The notes under the pieces: generated by a model
What the model was told of the DNA's origin: nothing
The model's input: the letters and a program-made list of their open reading frames with translations, nothing else
The model's database searches: none
Assembly (NCBI GenBank): GCA_044506565.1
Contig: JBIQKN010000005.1
Span: forward strand, 1 to 64,000
Direction: 5' to 3'
Source of the DNA: Croceibacterium_A sp044506565
GTDB lineage: Bacteria > Pseudomonadota > Alphaproteobacteria > Sphingomonadales > Sphingomonadaceae
DNA: 64,000 nt
Translations under genes and position numbers: made by a program
Part shown: piece after piece, positions 8,783 through 16,314 of the stretch
Layout: the number at the start of each line of letters is the position of its first letter
Numbering within the stretch: position 1 is the stretch's first letter

Positions 8783-9481
8783 ATGAACTGTCGCGGGTGG
8801 TCGGTCGTGCTGCCGGCCCTGATCCTGGCCGCTTGCGGCGACGGCGCCGAGCCGCCCGCCCGCCCCGAGCCGACCGCCCCCGCCGCGTCGGCCGAGCCGG
8901 CGCCGATCCCGACCGGGCCCGAGCGCCGCATCCTCGCCTTCGGCGACAGCCTGTTCGCCGGCTACGGGCTCGAAGACGACCAGGGCTATCCCGAGGTGCT
9001 GCAGGCCGCGCTGCGGCGACGCGGGATCAATGCGCAGGTGATCGACGCGGGGGTTTCGGGCGACACCACCGCCGCCGGCCGCCAGCGGCTCGGCTTCGTC
9101 CTCGACAGTCAGCCCTCGCCGCCCGACCTCGCGATCGTCGAGCTCGGCGGCAACGACCTGCTGCGCGGCATCTCGCCGGCCCAAACCCGCGAGAACCTCG
9201 CCGCGATCCTCACCGAGCTGCAGCAACGGCGCATCCCGGTGCTGCTGATGGGCATGCGCGCCCCGCCCAACCTCGGCGCAGCCTACGTCGCCGACTTCGA
9301 CGGCCTCTACCCGGCCCTCGCCCGCGAGTTCGGTGCCGCGCTGGTCCCGTTCCTGCTCGAACCGGTCTACGACAACCCCGAGCTGATCCAGCCCGACCGC
9401 ATCCACCCGACCGCCGAAGGCATCGAGGCGATGGTCGCGGCGACCGTCGACGACGTCGAGCGGGCGCTGCCGGACGAGTAA
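8783..9481 (+). CDS. tesA: TesA-like SGNH esterase, predicted lipoprotein
   Basis: A 232-aa GDSL/SGNH hydrolase (arylesterase / lysophospholipase L1 type). The catalytic blocks are FGDSLFAGYGL (Ser nucleophile), GVSGDTT (Gly), GGNDLLRG (Asn) and DRIHPTAEG (Asp-His). The N-terminus has a short hydrophobic segment and the lipobox LAAC, followed by a Pro/Ala-rich linker of about 25 residues. The enzyme is therefore probably anchored to a membrane in the envelope rather than free in the periplasm. It is divergent from the ABC ATPase, as expected from the ybbA-tesA pairing. Confidence 0.9.
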   Translation: MNCRGWSVVLPALILAACGDGAEPPARPEPTAPAASAEPAPIPTGPERRILAFGDSLFAGYGLEDDQGYPEVLQAALRRRGINAQVIDAGVSGDTTAAGRQRLGFVLDSQPSPPDLAIVELGGNDLLRGISPAQTRENLAAILTELQQRRIPVLLMGMRAPPNLGAAYVADFDGLYPALAREFGAALVPFLLEPVYDNPELIQPDRIHPTAEGIEAMVAATVDDVERALPDE

Positions 9482-9811
9482 TCCTTCCCGAGCTTGTCTC
9501 GGCAAGGGGGACCGCCCGCGTAGCGCGTGCGGCAGGCCACGCGCGGGATTTCCCGACGTCGAGGGCAGGGTCGCAGCGAGCGCCGCCGTCACCCCCTTCG
9601 AACTCCGACCAGGGCTACTGCGCAGACCTGACCCGGAAAAGAGGGACAGTCCCTATTTATCGGACCGCGGAGCAAGAAAAGAGGGACTGTCCCTCTTTAT
9701 CGGACCGCCCCCTTCCCCCTCGACGGGGGAAGGGTAGCGAAGCTTGCTCGCGACGCGAGTTAGCGCAGCTTGGATGGGGGTGAAGGCACGGCGTTCGCCC
9801 AGGAGCGCCCC
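9482..9811. repeat. Intergenic block with paired palindromic repeats
   Basis: A 330-bp convergent spacer without a credible gene. Two 32-bp near-identical copies of GAAAAGAGGGACNGTCCCT plus TTTATCGGACCG lie at 9636-9667 and 9676-9707. Each has the core palindrome GGGACNGTCCC. Just beyond, 9711-9727 carries another inverted repeat, CCTTCCCC facing GGGGAAGG, the dispersed REP-like type. The block could act as a bidirectional transcript end, but there is no clear T-tract. Confidence 0.65.
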
Positions 9812-10900
9812 TCACCCCGCCCGCTCGACCGCCCCGCTGCTGACCCGCCATACCGCGGCCTCGCCCACGATCTCGGCGAACGGCGCGAGCTCGGTCCCGG
9901 TCAGCCACGCCTGCGCTCCGCCCGACCGCAGGCGCTCGAACAGCGCGCCTCGCCGCACCGGGTCGAGGTGCGCCGCGACCTCGTCGAGCAGCAGCACCCC
10001 CGGCCGCCCCGCCGCGGCAAGCCCGGCGTGCGCCAGCGTGATCGCGATGAGCAGCGCCTTCTGCTCGCCGGTCGAGCATTGCGCGGCGGGCATACCGGTC
10101 CGCGCGTGGGCGACCTCGAGCTCGTCGCGATGCGGCCCGGTCAGCGTGCGCTGCGCCGCGCGGTCGCGCCGGCGCTGCGCGGCTAGTTCCGCCGCCAGCG
10201 CCTCGTTCTCGGACGGCCCGCCGGCAACGTAACTCAGCACAGGGCGCGCGAACGGATCCTCGGGCAGCGAGGCAAGCTCGGCGGAAAGCCGCTCGACCAG
10301 CGCCGCGCGCCCCTGCGCCAGCGCCGCGCCGGCCTCGGCGAGCTGCGCCTCGACCGAGGCCAGCCATTGCGGGTCGGGCTCGGCCTCGCTTGCGAGCAGC
10401 CGGTTGCGCTCGCGCAGTGCCGCCTCGTAGCGCGAGGCGTGGCGCGCGTGCAGCGGGTCGAGCGCCACCGCCAGCCGATCGATGTACCGCCGCCGCGCGG
10501 CGGCGCCGTCGGCGAACAGGCCGTCCATCGCCGGGGTCAGCCAGCCGACCGCGAGCCACTCGGCGAGCGCCAGCGCGCTGGCCTCGGCGCCGTTGACCTG
10601 GACCACGCGCCGCCCCGGCCGGCCCGCCAGCGTCCCGGTCCCGAGCATCACCGCCTCGCGCCGGTCGCCGCAGTCGAGCGCGGCGCTGACCGAGAAACTG
10701 CCCGGTCCGTCGGCGCGCGCCACGTCGGCGAACGGCGCCCGGCGCAGCCCGCGCCCGGGCGCAAGCAGCGACAGCGCCTCGAGCACGTTGGTCTTGCCGG
10801 CACCGTTCTCGCCGACCAGCAAGTTGACCCGCGCGCTGCCGTCGAGGCGGCTCGCGGCATGGTTGCGGAAGTGGGAAAGGTTGATCCGGTCGAGCGCCAT
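9812..10900 (-). CDS. recF: DNA replication and repair protein RecF
   Basis: A 362-aa SMC-like ATPase that loads RecA at gaps through RecFOR. Walker A GENGAGKT is at residues 30-37, the ABC-type signature is in CSTGEQKALLIAI, and Walker B is GVLLLDEV. The start MALDRINLSHFRNH is the family start. Longer in-frame extensions upstream have no homology. It is not next to dnaA/dnaN, a common situation in sphingomonads. It is divergent from the PspC unit. Confidence 0.96.
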   Translation of the reverse strand: MALDRINLSHFRNHAASRLDGSARVNLLVGENGAGKTNVLEALSLLAPGRGLRRAPFADVARADGPGSFSVSAALDCGDRREAVMLGTGTLAGRPGRRVVQVNGAEASALALAEWLAVGWLTPAMDGLFADGAAARRRYIDRLAVALDPLHARHASRYEAALRERNRLLASEAEPDPQWLASVEAQLAEAGAALAQGRAALVERLSAELASLPEDPFARPVLSYVAGGPSENEALAAELAAQRRRDRAAQRTLTGPHRDELEVAHARTGMPAAQCSTGEQKALLIAITLAHAGLAAAGRPGVLLLDEVAAHLDPVRRGALFERLRSGGAQAWLTGTELAPFAEIVGEAAVWRVSSGAVERAG

Positions 10901-11026
10901 CGGCAGCCTTGGTTTAGGGGAATTGCGGCCGATTGCCACTCCCCGCTCCTCACCGAAACTTGGGGAAATTTCCCAACCTGCGGCAGGGTTAATTTGGGGT
11001 TCTTTCGCTCCGATGAACGAAAAATG

Positions 11027-11047
11027 GCGGAAATGCGTGGTTTCCGC
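11027..11047. promoter_or_regulatory. Inverted repeat upstream of the sigma-54-like promoter
   Basis: GCGGAAA and TTTCCGC are separated by 7 bp, ending 4 bp before the -24 element. A second perfect 12-bp palindrome, GGGAAATTTCCC, lies at 10963-10974, about 110 bp upstream of the expected start, the distance used by bacterial enhancer-binding proteins. Either could bind an activator. Assignment is by position only. Confidence 0.4.
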
Positions 11048-11051
11048 AATT

Positions 11052-11067
11052 TGGCACGGCCCCTGCA
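11052..11067 (+). promoter_or_regulatory. Sigma-54 (RpoN) type promoter
   Basis: TGGCACGGCCCCTGCA matches the -24/-12 consensus TGGCACGRNNNTTGCW at all but one defined position, with correct GG-to-GC spacing. It lies 57 bp before the start of the 43-aa peptide gene that is coupled to a PspC gene. Sigma-54 promoters drive psp genes in enterobacteria, which makes the match more credible. Confidence 0.7.
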
Positions 11068-11123
11068 GTAGACCCGGCATCGGCGGAAAGGGCCGCCGGG
11101 ATATTTTCGAAGGGGTTACAACG

Positions 11124-11255
11124 ATGCAGTTTTCGTCTTTCGCTCGTCACGCGCTTGCGGTGGTCGGTGCAGTGTTCATCAGCGGCCTGCTGATGGTCAA
11201 CAGCCTCGCCGTGCAGGCGCACGAAGTCCACTCGGTCGTGGGGATCCTGGCATGA
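11124..11255 (+). CDS. 43-aa single-span membrane or exported peptide
   Basis: MQFSSFARHALAVVGAVFIS begins a 43-residue protein with one long hydrophobic segment (about residues 8-30) and a short tail, QAHEVHSVVGILA. AVQA before HEVH could be a signal peptidase site. Its stop overlaps the ATG of the PspC gene (ATGA at 11252-11255), indicating translational coupling. It lies directly behind the sigma-54-like promoter. No known family is recognised; position suggests a role in the envelope stress response with PspC. Confidence 0.6.
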   Translation: MQFSSFARHALAVVGAVFISGLLMVNSLAVQAHEVHSVVGILA

Positions 11256-11464
11256 ACCCGCTCGACCGTCGCCCGGCCGGCGGCGCGCCGGCCGGCTTCC
11301 ACCTCGACCGCTACAACGGCAAGGTCTTCGGCGTCTGCGCCGGGATCGCCAACTACACGAACGTCGATCCGCTGATCGTCCGCCTGGTGTTCCTCGCCGG
11401 CACGGTGTTCGGGTTCGGCAGCTTCGTCCTGATCTACCTCGCCATCGCGCTGCTGGCCGACTGA
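11252..11464 (+). CDS. PspC domain protein
   Basis: A 70-aa protein consisting of one PspC domain. It has a cytoplasmic start (FHLDRYNGKVFGVCAGIANY) followed by one or two hydrophobic segments, VRLVFLAGTVFGFGSF and VLIYLAIALLA. PspC is an inner-membrane sensor of the phage-shock response and normally works with PspA/PspB. Neither is visible here, so this is a minimal stand-alone form coupled to the 43-aa peptide. The sigma-54-like promoter upstream supports a stress role. Confidence 0.85.
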   Translation: MNPLDRRPAGGAPAGFHLDRYNGKVFGVCAGIANYTNVDPLIVRLVFLAGTVFGFGSFVLIYLAIALLAD

Positions 11465-11486
11465 GTTCGGCCAGCGCGCCCCGCGC

Positions 11487-12221
11487 TCAGCGCGCCCTGG
11501 CAAACGGCGAGAAGTCGGTCGCCGTATCGAACACCTCGACGCCTTCGCGCCGCTTGAGGAACCCGACCACGGCATAGGTCACCGGCGTCAGCACCGCTTC
11601 CCATGCGGACTTGATCGCCCACTGCGACAGCACGACCTGCCACAGCTGCTCGACCGGCCAGCCGGCGAGCCCCCAGAACGCCAGCGGGTAGAAGATCAGG
11701 CTGTCGAGCCCCTGCCCGACCACCGTCGAGCCGATCGTCCGGGCCCACAGCAGCCGCCCGCCGGTCCACACCTTCATCCGCGCGAGCACGAAGCTGTTGG
11801 CGAACTCGCCGGCCCAGAACGCGGTCATCGAGGCGGCGACGATCCGCCAGGTATTGCCGAAGACGTGTTCGTAGGCCTCCTGTCCGTCCCACCCCCCGGC
11901 CGCCGGCAGCGCCACAACCACCCACGCCATCAGCGCCATGAAGGCAAGCGCGACGAAACCCGTCCAGATCACCCGCCGGGCATGGGCGTAACCGTAGACC
12001 TCGGTCAGCACGTCGCCGATGATGTAGCTGACCGGAAAGAATAGCACGCCGGCTCCGAACGCCCACTCCCTGCCGCCCGGCAGCGTGACGTAGCTCGGCT
12101 TGGAAGCTCCGATCAGGTTGGAGAGCAGCAGGATCGCCACGAACGCGGCCATCACGTAGGGGAAATAGCGGAACTGCGCCGTGGCGACGGCCTCGCCCTC
12201 GAGTTTCCGCGGTTCCCCCAT
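11487..12221 (-). CDS. yhhQ: Queuosine precursor transporter (YhhQ/QPTR, VUT family)
   Basis: A 244-aa inner-membrane protein with about six hydrophobic helices and the family blocks FFPVSYIIGDVLTEVYGY, FWAGEFANSFVLARMK and IGSTVVGQGLDSLIFY. It imports queuosine precursors such as preQ0/preQ1. QueF, the enzyme reducing preQ0, is encoded at 53.5 kb, so both uptake and synthesis steps are present in the window. It converges with the PspC unit and starts 58 bp upstream of tRNA-Arg. Confidence 0.92.
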   Translation of the reverse strand: MGEPRKLEGEAVATAQFRYFPYVMAAFVAILLLSNLIGASKPSYVTLPGGREWAFGAGVLFFPVSYIIGDVLTEVYGYAHARRVIWTGFVALAFMALMAWVVVALPAAGGWDGQEAYEHVFGNTWRIVAASMTAFWAGEFANSFVLARMKVWTGGRLLWARTIGSTVVGQGLDSLIFYPLAFWGLAGWPVEQLWQVVLSQWAIKSAWEAVLTPVTYAVVGFLKRREGVEVFDTATDFSPFARAR

Positions 12222-12278
12222 GCCCGCTGCCTATCGCGTTTTGCCACGCGCGCAAAGCACGCTAATGACCCGCGCGAC

Positions 12279-12355
12279 GCGCCCGTAGTTCAACTGGATA
12301 GAGCACGAGCCTTCTAAGCTTGGAGTTGCAGGTTCGAGTCCTGCCGGGCGCGCCA
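12279..12355 (+). tRNA. tRNA-Arg (anticodon TCT)
   Basis: A 77-nt cloverleaf with acceptor stem GCGCCCG/CGGGCGC, anticodon loop CTTCTAA with TCT at 12313-12315, a GGTTCGAGTCC T-arm and an encoded CCA at 12353-12355. The 3' end is directly followed by a serine-recombinase remnant, so it is a likely integration site for a mobile element. Confidence 0.96.
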
Positions 12356-12666
12356 ATTCCGTTCGATGCTGGGCACGGGGAAGTGCGGCCGCGAACCGAC
12401 GCGGCCGACGGCGTGATCCACGGCTTTGGTGGCCCCGATGACCCTGATTTCGTCGTCACCGACCTCTACGCGACTGACGATACAGCGAACGTAGTACTGG
12501 CGCAGCGCGGGCTCACCCCCGCGCAGGTGCTGGTGCATCAGATCGACGAATCGGTCGATCGGTTCGGGCGTAACGCGCCGTTCCGAGGTCGCCAGCTGAC
12601 GCTCAAGGAGGACCATGTCCGCTTCTACCTGACGAACTGGTTCTTCTGCTCGGCGGCCCTTTTGGC
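12356..12666 (-). pseudogene. Serine recombinase C-terminal remnant next to tRNA-Arg
   Basis: About 100 codons read towards the tRNA: AEEPVRQVEADMVLLERQLA, then a segment ending RQYYVRCIVSRVEVGDDEIR and the tail VPSIERNW. This resembles the coiled-coil and last strand of large/resolvase-type serine recombinases. The catalytic N-terminal and zinc-ribbon parts are absent, and no stop lies before the tRNA. The rest of the 518-bp spacer (12667-12873) has no gene, only the operator described next. This is best read as the relic of an integrase that used the tRNA. Identification rests on sequence style without a database search. Confidence 0.5.
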
Positions 12667-12817
12667 AAACGCGGATCGGATGCGGTGAAGCAAGAGCGCT
12701 CCACGTCGCCGCTGCCAGAGCGCACGCGTGGAAGTCTCCGTGGCTGCGTTGGTGGGGTCGGATGGTCTTATCCGCACTCGAGCTCACGCACAGCAACGAG
12801 GTTGATCACCGACAAAA

Positions 12818-12835
12818 ATTCCCTAAAGTAGGAAT
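12818..12835. promoter_or_regulatory. Putative TetR operator 1, before the TonB receptor
   Basis: ATTCCCTAAAGTAGGAAT is an 18-bp palindrome with ATTCC/GGAAT arms. It matches 15 of 18 positions of the palindrome beside the tetR gene at 19241-19258. It lies 38 bp before the receptor start and overlaps a weak -35/-10-like arrangement (TTGATC at 12802, TAAAGT at 12824). Confidence 0.65.
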
Positions 12836-12873
12836 AATTAGGCTAAACAAGCCGAGCTTTGGGAGAGGTTGGG

Positions 12874-15342
12874 ATGAAAGGGATTTTCGGGTCGTCGGTG
12901 GCGCTCAGCGCGCTCGCGTGGTCGTTCGCGGCACAGGCACAGAGCACTGCCCCGACACCGCAAGCGGCTCCGGAAGAGAATGCCGCCGAGGACGAGAGCG
13001 GTCTCGGAGAAATCATCGTCACCGCCCAGCGCATCGAGCAGAGCAGCCAGCGCGCTCCGCTCGCCATCGACGTCATCAGTCCGGATGAGCTCGCGCGGCA
13101 GAACGTGATCCGGGCGGAAGACCTGTCGCGGACCACGCCGGCTCTTTCCGCAACCGGGAGCACGGGCGGCCCGACCACGGTGTTCTTCGTGCGCGGCGTC
13201 GGCAACACGACGGTCAACGCGTACTCGGATCCGGCGATCTCGTTCAATTACGACGGGGTCTACATCGGCAGGCCGAGCTCGACCTCCGGCGTGTTCTACG
13301 ATCTTCAGCGCGTCGAGGTCCTCAAGGGTCCGCAGGGAACGCTCTATGGCCGCAATGCGACCGCGGGCGCGATCAACGTCATCCCCAACCGGCCCAGGCT
13401 CGAGGACACTTCGCTCGATGTCTCGCTGGGCTACGGCAATTTCGACTGGCTGACCGGTCAGGCGGCCGTCAACCTGCCGATCGGCGAGCTCGTCGCCGTG
13501 CGCGTCGCGGGATCGATGTCGCGCCGGGACGGGTTCCAGTCGGACGGCACCGGGCGCCAGGAAGAATACGCGGGGCGCTTCCAGGTTTACGCCGAGCCGA
13601 CCGACCGGCTGAGCCTGCGGTTCGGCGCCGATGTCTCCTACCAGGGCGGCGACAGCATCAGCGGCTTCTACCTCGGCACGGTCGATCCGACTTTCGGCCC
13701 GACGGGCTTCGCCGGGTACAGTTTCACGCCGACCGGCTTCTCGCCCGACCAGGGCCTGCTCGATCCGGCTTCGAACGCGCTGCAGGCTTCCCGCTTCATT
13801 GCCCAGGCCGGCCGCGCCGGCGCCGTGGTCGACGGCAGGCCGTTCAACGACAATCATTACTGGGGTGTCACGGCCGAGCTCAACTACGAGACCGATGCCG
13901 GCACGCTGACCATCCAGCCGGCGTATCGCGAAGCCGACCTGGAATACCAGATCAACGGCGTCTTCCGCGCGGCGTACTCGGCCGAGAAGGACAAGCAGAC
14001 CAGCATCGAGGCCCGGTGGGCCGGCAACATCGGCGACACGGTCGATTACCTGCTCGGCGCCATCTACTTCGAGGAGGACATCGCGGCGGTCGCCCGGTAC
14101 AACCAGCAGACCCTGACCCCGTTCCAGAACTTCACCACCGGGACCGAATCGTGGGCCGGCTTCGGCAAGGTCACCTTCAACGTCACCGACCGGCTGAGCC
14201 TGACCGCCGGCGGTCGCTACACTTCGGACAAGAAGGACTTCGCGGGAACGTCGAACGTCTACATCCTGTTCTGCGGCAACCCTGCGCCGCCGCAGGATTT
14301 CTGCCCGAGCCTGCCCTTCATCCCGCTGGTCGAGACCGAGCAGGAGTTCATCGACTTCTACACCTCGCGCGGCGTTCCGATCACGCCGGTGCCGTTGTTC
14401 GCCTTGCCGCCGCAGGCGGGAGGATCGCAGACCGCGCCTTTCGTGTTGCGCTCGCCGATCGTCATCGACTCCGAGCTCAAGAACGACAAGTTCACCTATC
14501 GCCTGGCGGCACAGTACGACCTGACGCCGCGCAACATGCTCTACGCCAGCTTCGAGACCGGCTACCACGCTGGCGGCTTCTCGTTTGCGCGCGGCGTCGA
14601 GAGCTATCGCCCGGAGTCGATCAAGGCCTTCACCCTGGGCAGCAAAAACCGGTTCTTCGGCAATACGCTGCAGCTGAACCTCGAGGCCTTCCTGTGGAAG
14701 TACAAGGACCAGCAGTTCAGCCAGTTCGGCTATGATCTGGGCACCCCGCCCACGACCGTGTTCCTGACCCGCAACATCGGCGACAGCACGATCATGGGCC
14801 TCGATCTCGAGGCGGACTTCAAGCCCACGCGCAACACGCTGCTGTCGGCGAACGTCCAGTTCCTCGACACCGAGTACGACAGCTTCACTTACTTCGCGCC
14901 GAACCAGGGACTGCCGCCGAACACCACCTGCGCGTATTCCCCGACGACGCAGGAGGTAAACGGCTCGATGCTCGCGCTCTACGAGATCGACTGCTCGGGG
15001 AACGTGGCATTCAATTCGCCCCGCTGGTCGTTCAATCTCAATGGCGAACAGACCATCCCGTTCGACAACTTCCAGGTCGTTCTGCAGGCTGGCACGCGTT
15101 ATCGCAGCAGCAGCTATTCGACGGCGGACTACCTGCCGTTCCTCAAGTCGCGGGCAAACTTCGTCAGCGATGCCTCGATCACCTTCACCGACGAGGATCG
15201 GAACAGGTTCGTGAGCTTCTACGTGCGCAATATCGAGAACAGCCGGCGCCAGCTTGGCGGCAGCATCAACACGGCCGGTCTCGTCGCCACCGTGACGGAG
15301 CAGCCGCGCACTTACGGTGTCCGCGTCGGCGGAAGTTTCTGA
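12874..15342 (+). CDS. TonB-dependent outer-membrane receptor (catabolic island)
   Basis: An 822-aa receptor for active uptake of a ligand across the outer membrane. A signal peptide (MKGIFGSSVALSALAWSFAA, cleavage near AQAQ) is followed by the plug with EIIVTAQR and GPQGTLYGRNATAGAIN. A beta-barrel follows, ending in the C-terminal Phe (GVRVGGSF) used by the assembly machinery. The ATG at 12874 is chosen over a TTG at 12859 because GGGAGAGG sits 5 bp before it. It is the first gene of the unit running to 18562 and has putative operator 1 upstream. Given the enzymes behind it, the ligand is probably the aromatic substrate or a conjugate of it. Confidence 0.93.
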   Translation: MKGIFGSSVALSALAWSFAAQAQSTAPTPQAAPEENAAEDESGLGEIIVTAQRIEQSSQRAPLAIDVISPDELARQNVIRAEDLSRTTPALSATGSTGGPTTVFFVRGVGNTTVNAYSDPAISFNYDGVYIGRPSSTSGVFYDLQRVEVLKGPQGTLYGRNATAGAINVIPNRPRLEDTSLDVSLGYGNFDWLTGQAAVNLPIGELVAVRVAGSMSRRDGFQSDGTGRQEEYAGRFQVYAEPTDRLSLRFGADVSYQGGDSISGFYLGTVDPTFGPTGFAGYSFTPTGFSPDQGLLDPASNALQASRFIAQAGRAGAVVDGRPFNDNHYWGVTAELNYETDAGTLTIQPAYREADLEYQINGVFRAAYSAEKDKQTSIEARWAGNIGDTVDYLLGAIYFEEDIAAVARYNQQTLTPFQNFTTGTESWAGFGKVTFNVTDRLSLTAGGRYTSDKKDFAGTSNVYILFCGNPAPPQDFCPSLPFIPLVETEQEFIDFYTSRGVPITPVPLFALPPQAGGSQTAPFVLRSPIVIDSELKNDKFTYRLAAQYDLTPRNMLYASFETGYHAGGFSFARGVESYRPESIKAFTLGSKNRFFGNTLQLNLEAFLWKYKDQQFSQFGYDLGTPPTTVFLTRNIGDSTIMGLDLEADFKPTRNTLLSANVQFLDTEYDSFTYFAPNQGLPPNTTCAYSPTTQEVNGSMLALYEIDCSGNVAFNSPRWSFNLNGEQTIPFDNFQVVLQAGTRYRSSSYSTADYLPFLKSRANFVSDASITFTDEDRNRFVSFYVRNIENSRRQLGGSINTAGLVATVTEQPRTYGVRVGGSF

Positions 15343-15381
15343 TCGCGGCATCGGAGTGACACAGGAAAGCGGAGCTGATCG

Positions 15382-16290
15382 ATGTCGGCCAGAGTAACCG
15401 ATTTGCAGTATGTGGCCCTCGCGGTCCCGGATCTCGCCGCCGAACGCGAGTTCTTCGGCGAGAAGTGGGGCCTGATCGAAGTCACCGAAAGGGACGGCCG
15501 CGTCTATTTCGCCGCGGCAGGCATGCCTCATCCCTACGTCCTGGTCCTGCGCCAGGACGCCGAGCGCAAGACCGACCTGATCGGGTTCTCGGCCGCCTCG
15601 CGCGAGGACGTGCTGGAGTTGTTCGAGCAGGTAAAGGCGGCCGGGGCGAAGATCATTTCCGAGCCCGGCCCGGCGGATGGGCCGGCAGGAGGTTTCGCGT
15701 TCCGCTTCTTCGATCCCGACGGGCGCGCGATGGAGGTGGTTTGCGACACCACGCCGCGGGAGTTCCGCAAGCTCGACAAGGGCGAAGCGATTCCCATCGG
15801 CATCAGCCACGTGGTGTTCCACTCGCCCGACCATAAGGGGCTCGCCGAGTTCTATCAGAAGGCGCTGGGCTTCCGGTTGTCCGACTGGATCGGCGATTTC
15901 ATGGTCTTCCTGCGCTGCAATTCGGCACACCACCGCGTGGCGATCCTGCCGGGGCCGCCGGCGCTGAACCACATCGCTTTCGACGTGAGCTCGGTCGACG
16001 AGCTGATGCGCGGGCTCGCCCGCATGCACGAGAACGGGATCAAGCTGAACTGGGGACCGGGCCGGCACACGGCCGGGAACAACACCTTCAGCTATTTCAC
16101 CACCCCCAACGGCAACACCGTCGAATACACCTCGGACCTCGAGGAAGTGGACGAGGAAACCTGGCAGCCGCAGGTCTACCAGCCGGGTCCGACGACGATC
16201 GACCAGTGGGGAACCGGCCGTATCATCACGGGGAATGTCCCGCATGCGGAGATGACGCCGGACAAGGGCCTGTGGCAGGTCCCGGCCTGA
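15382..16290 (+). CDS. Type I extradiol ring-cleavage dioxygenase (VOC fold)
   Basis: A 302-aa two-domain vicinal-oxygen-chelate protein. The complete iron site of type I extradiol dioxygenases is visible in the second domain: His143 (ISHVVFH), His197 (LNHIAF) and Glu248 (NTVEYTSD). The second-shell residues His184 (HHRVA), His229 (GPGRH) and Tyr238 (FSYF) that handle oxygen and substrate are also present. It should therefore cleave a catechol- or hydroquinone-like ring next to the hydroxyls. It lies between the receptor and a FAD hydroxylase that could supply the hydroxylated substrate, and a FAH-fold hydrolase follows. The exact substrate is unknown; members acting on biphenyl-diols, homoprotocatechuate or trihydroxytoluene share this layout. 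Confidence 0.87.
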   Translation: MSARVTDLQYVALAVPDLAAEREFFGEKWGLIEVTERDGRVYFAAAGMPHPYVLVLRQDAERKTDLIGFSAASREDVLELFEQVKAAGAKIISEPGPADGPAGGFAFRFFDPDGRAMEVVCDTTPREFRKLDKGEAIPIGISHVVFHSPDHKGLAEFYQKALGFRLSDWIGDFMVFLRCNSAHHRVAILPGPPALNHIAFDVSSVDELMRGLARMHENGIKLNWGPGRHTAGNNTFSYFTTPNGNTVEYTSDLEEVDEETWQPQVYQPGPTTIDQWGTGRIITGNVPHAEMTPDKGLWQVPA

Positions 16291-16314
16291 GCACGGCCGC
16301 GGGAAGGGGCGAGA

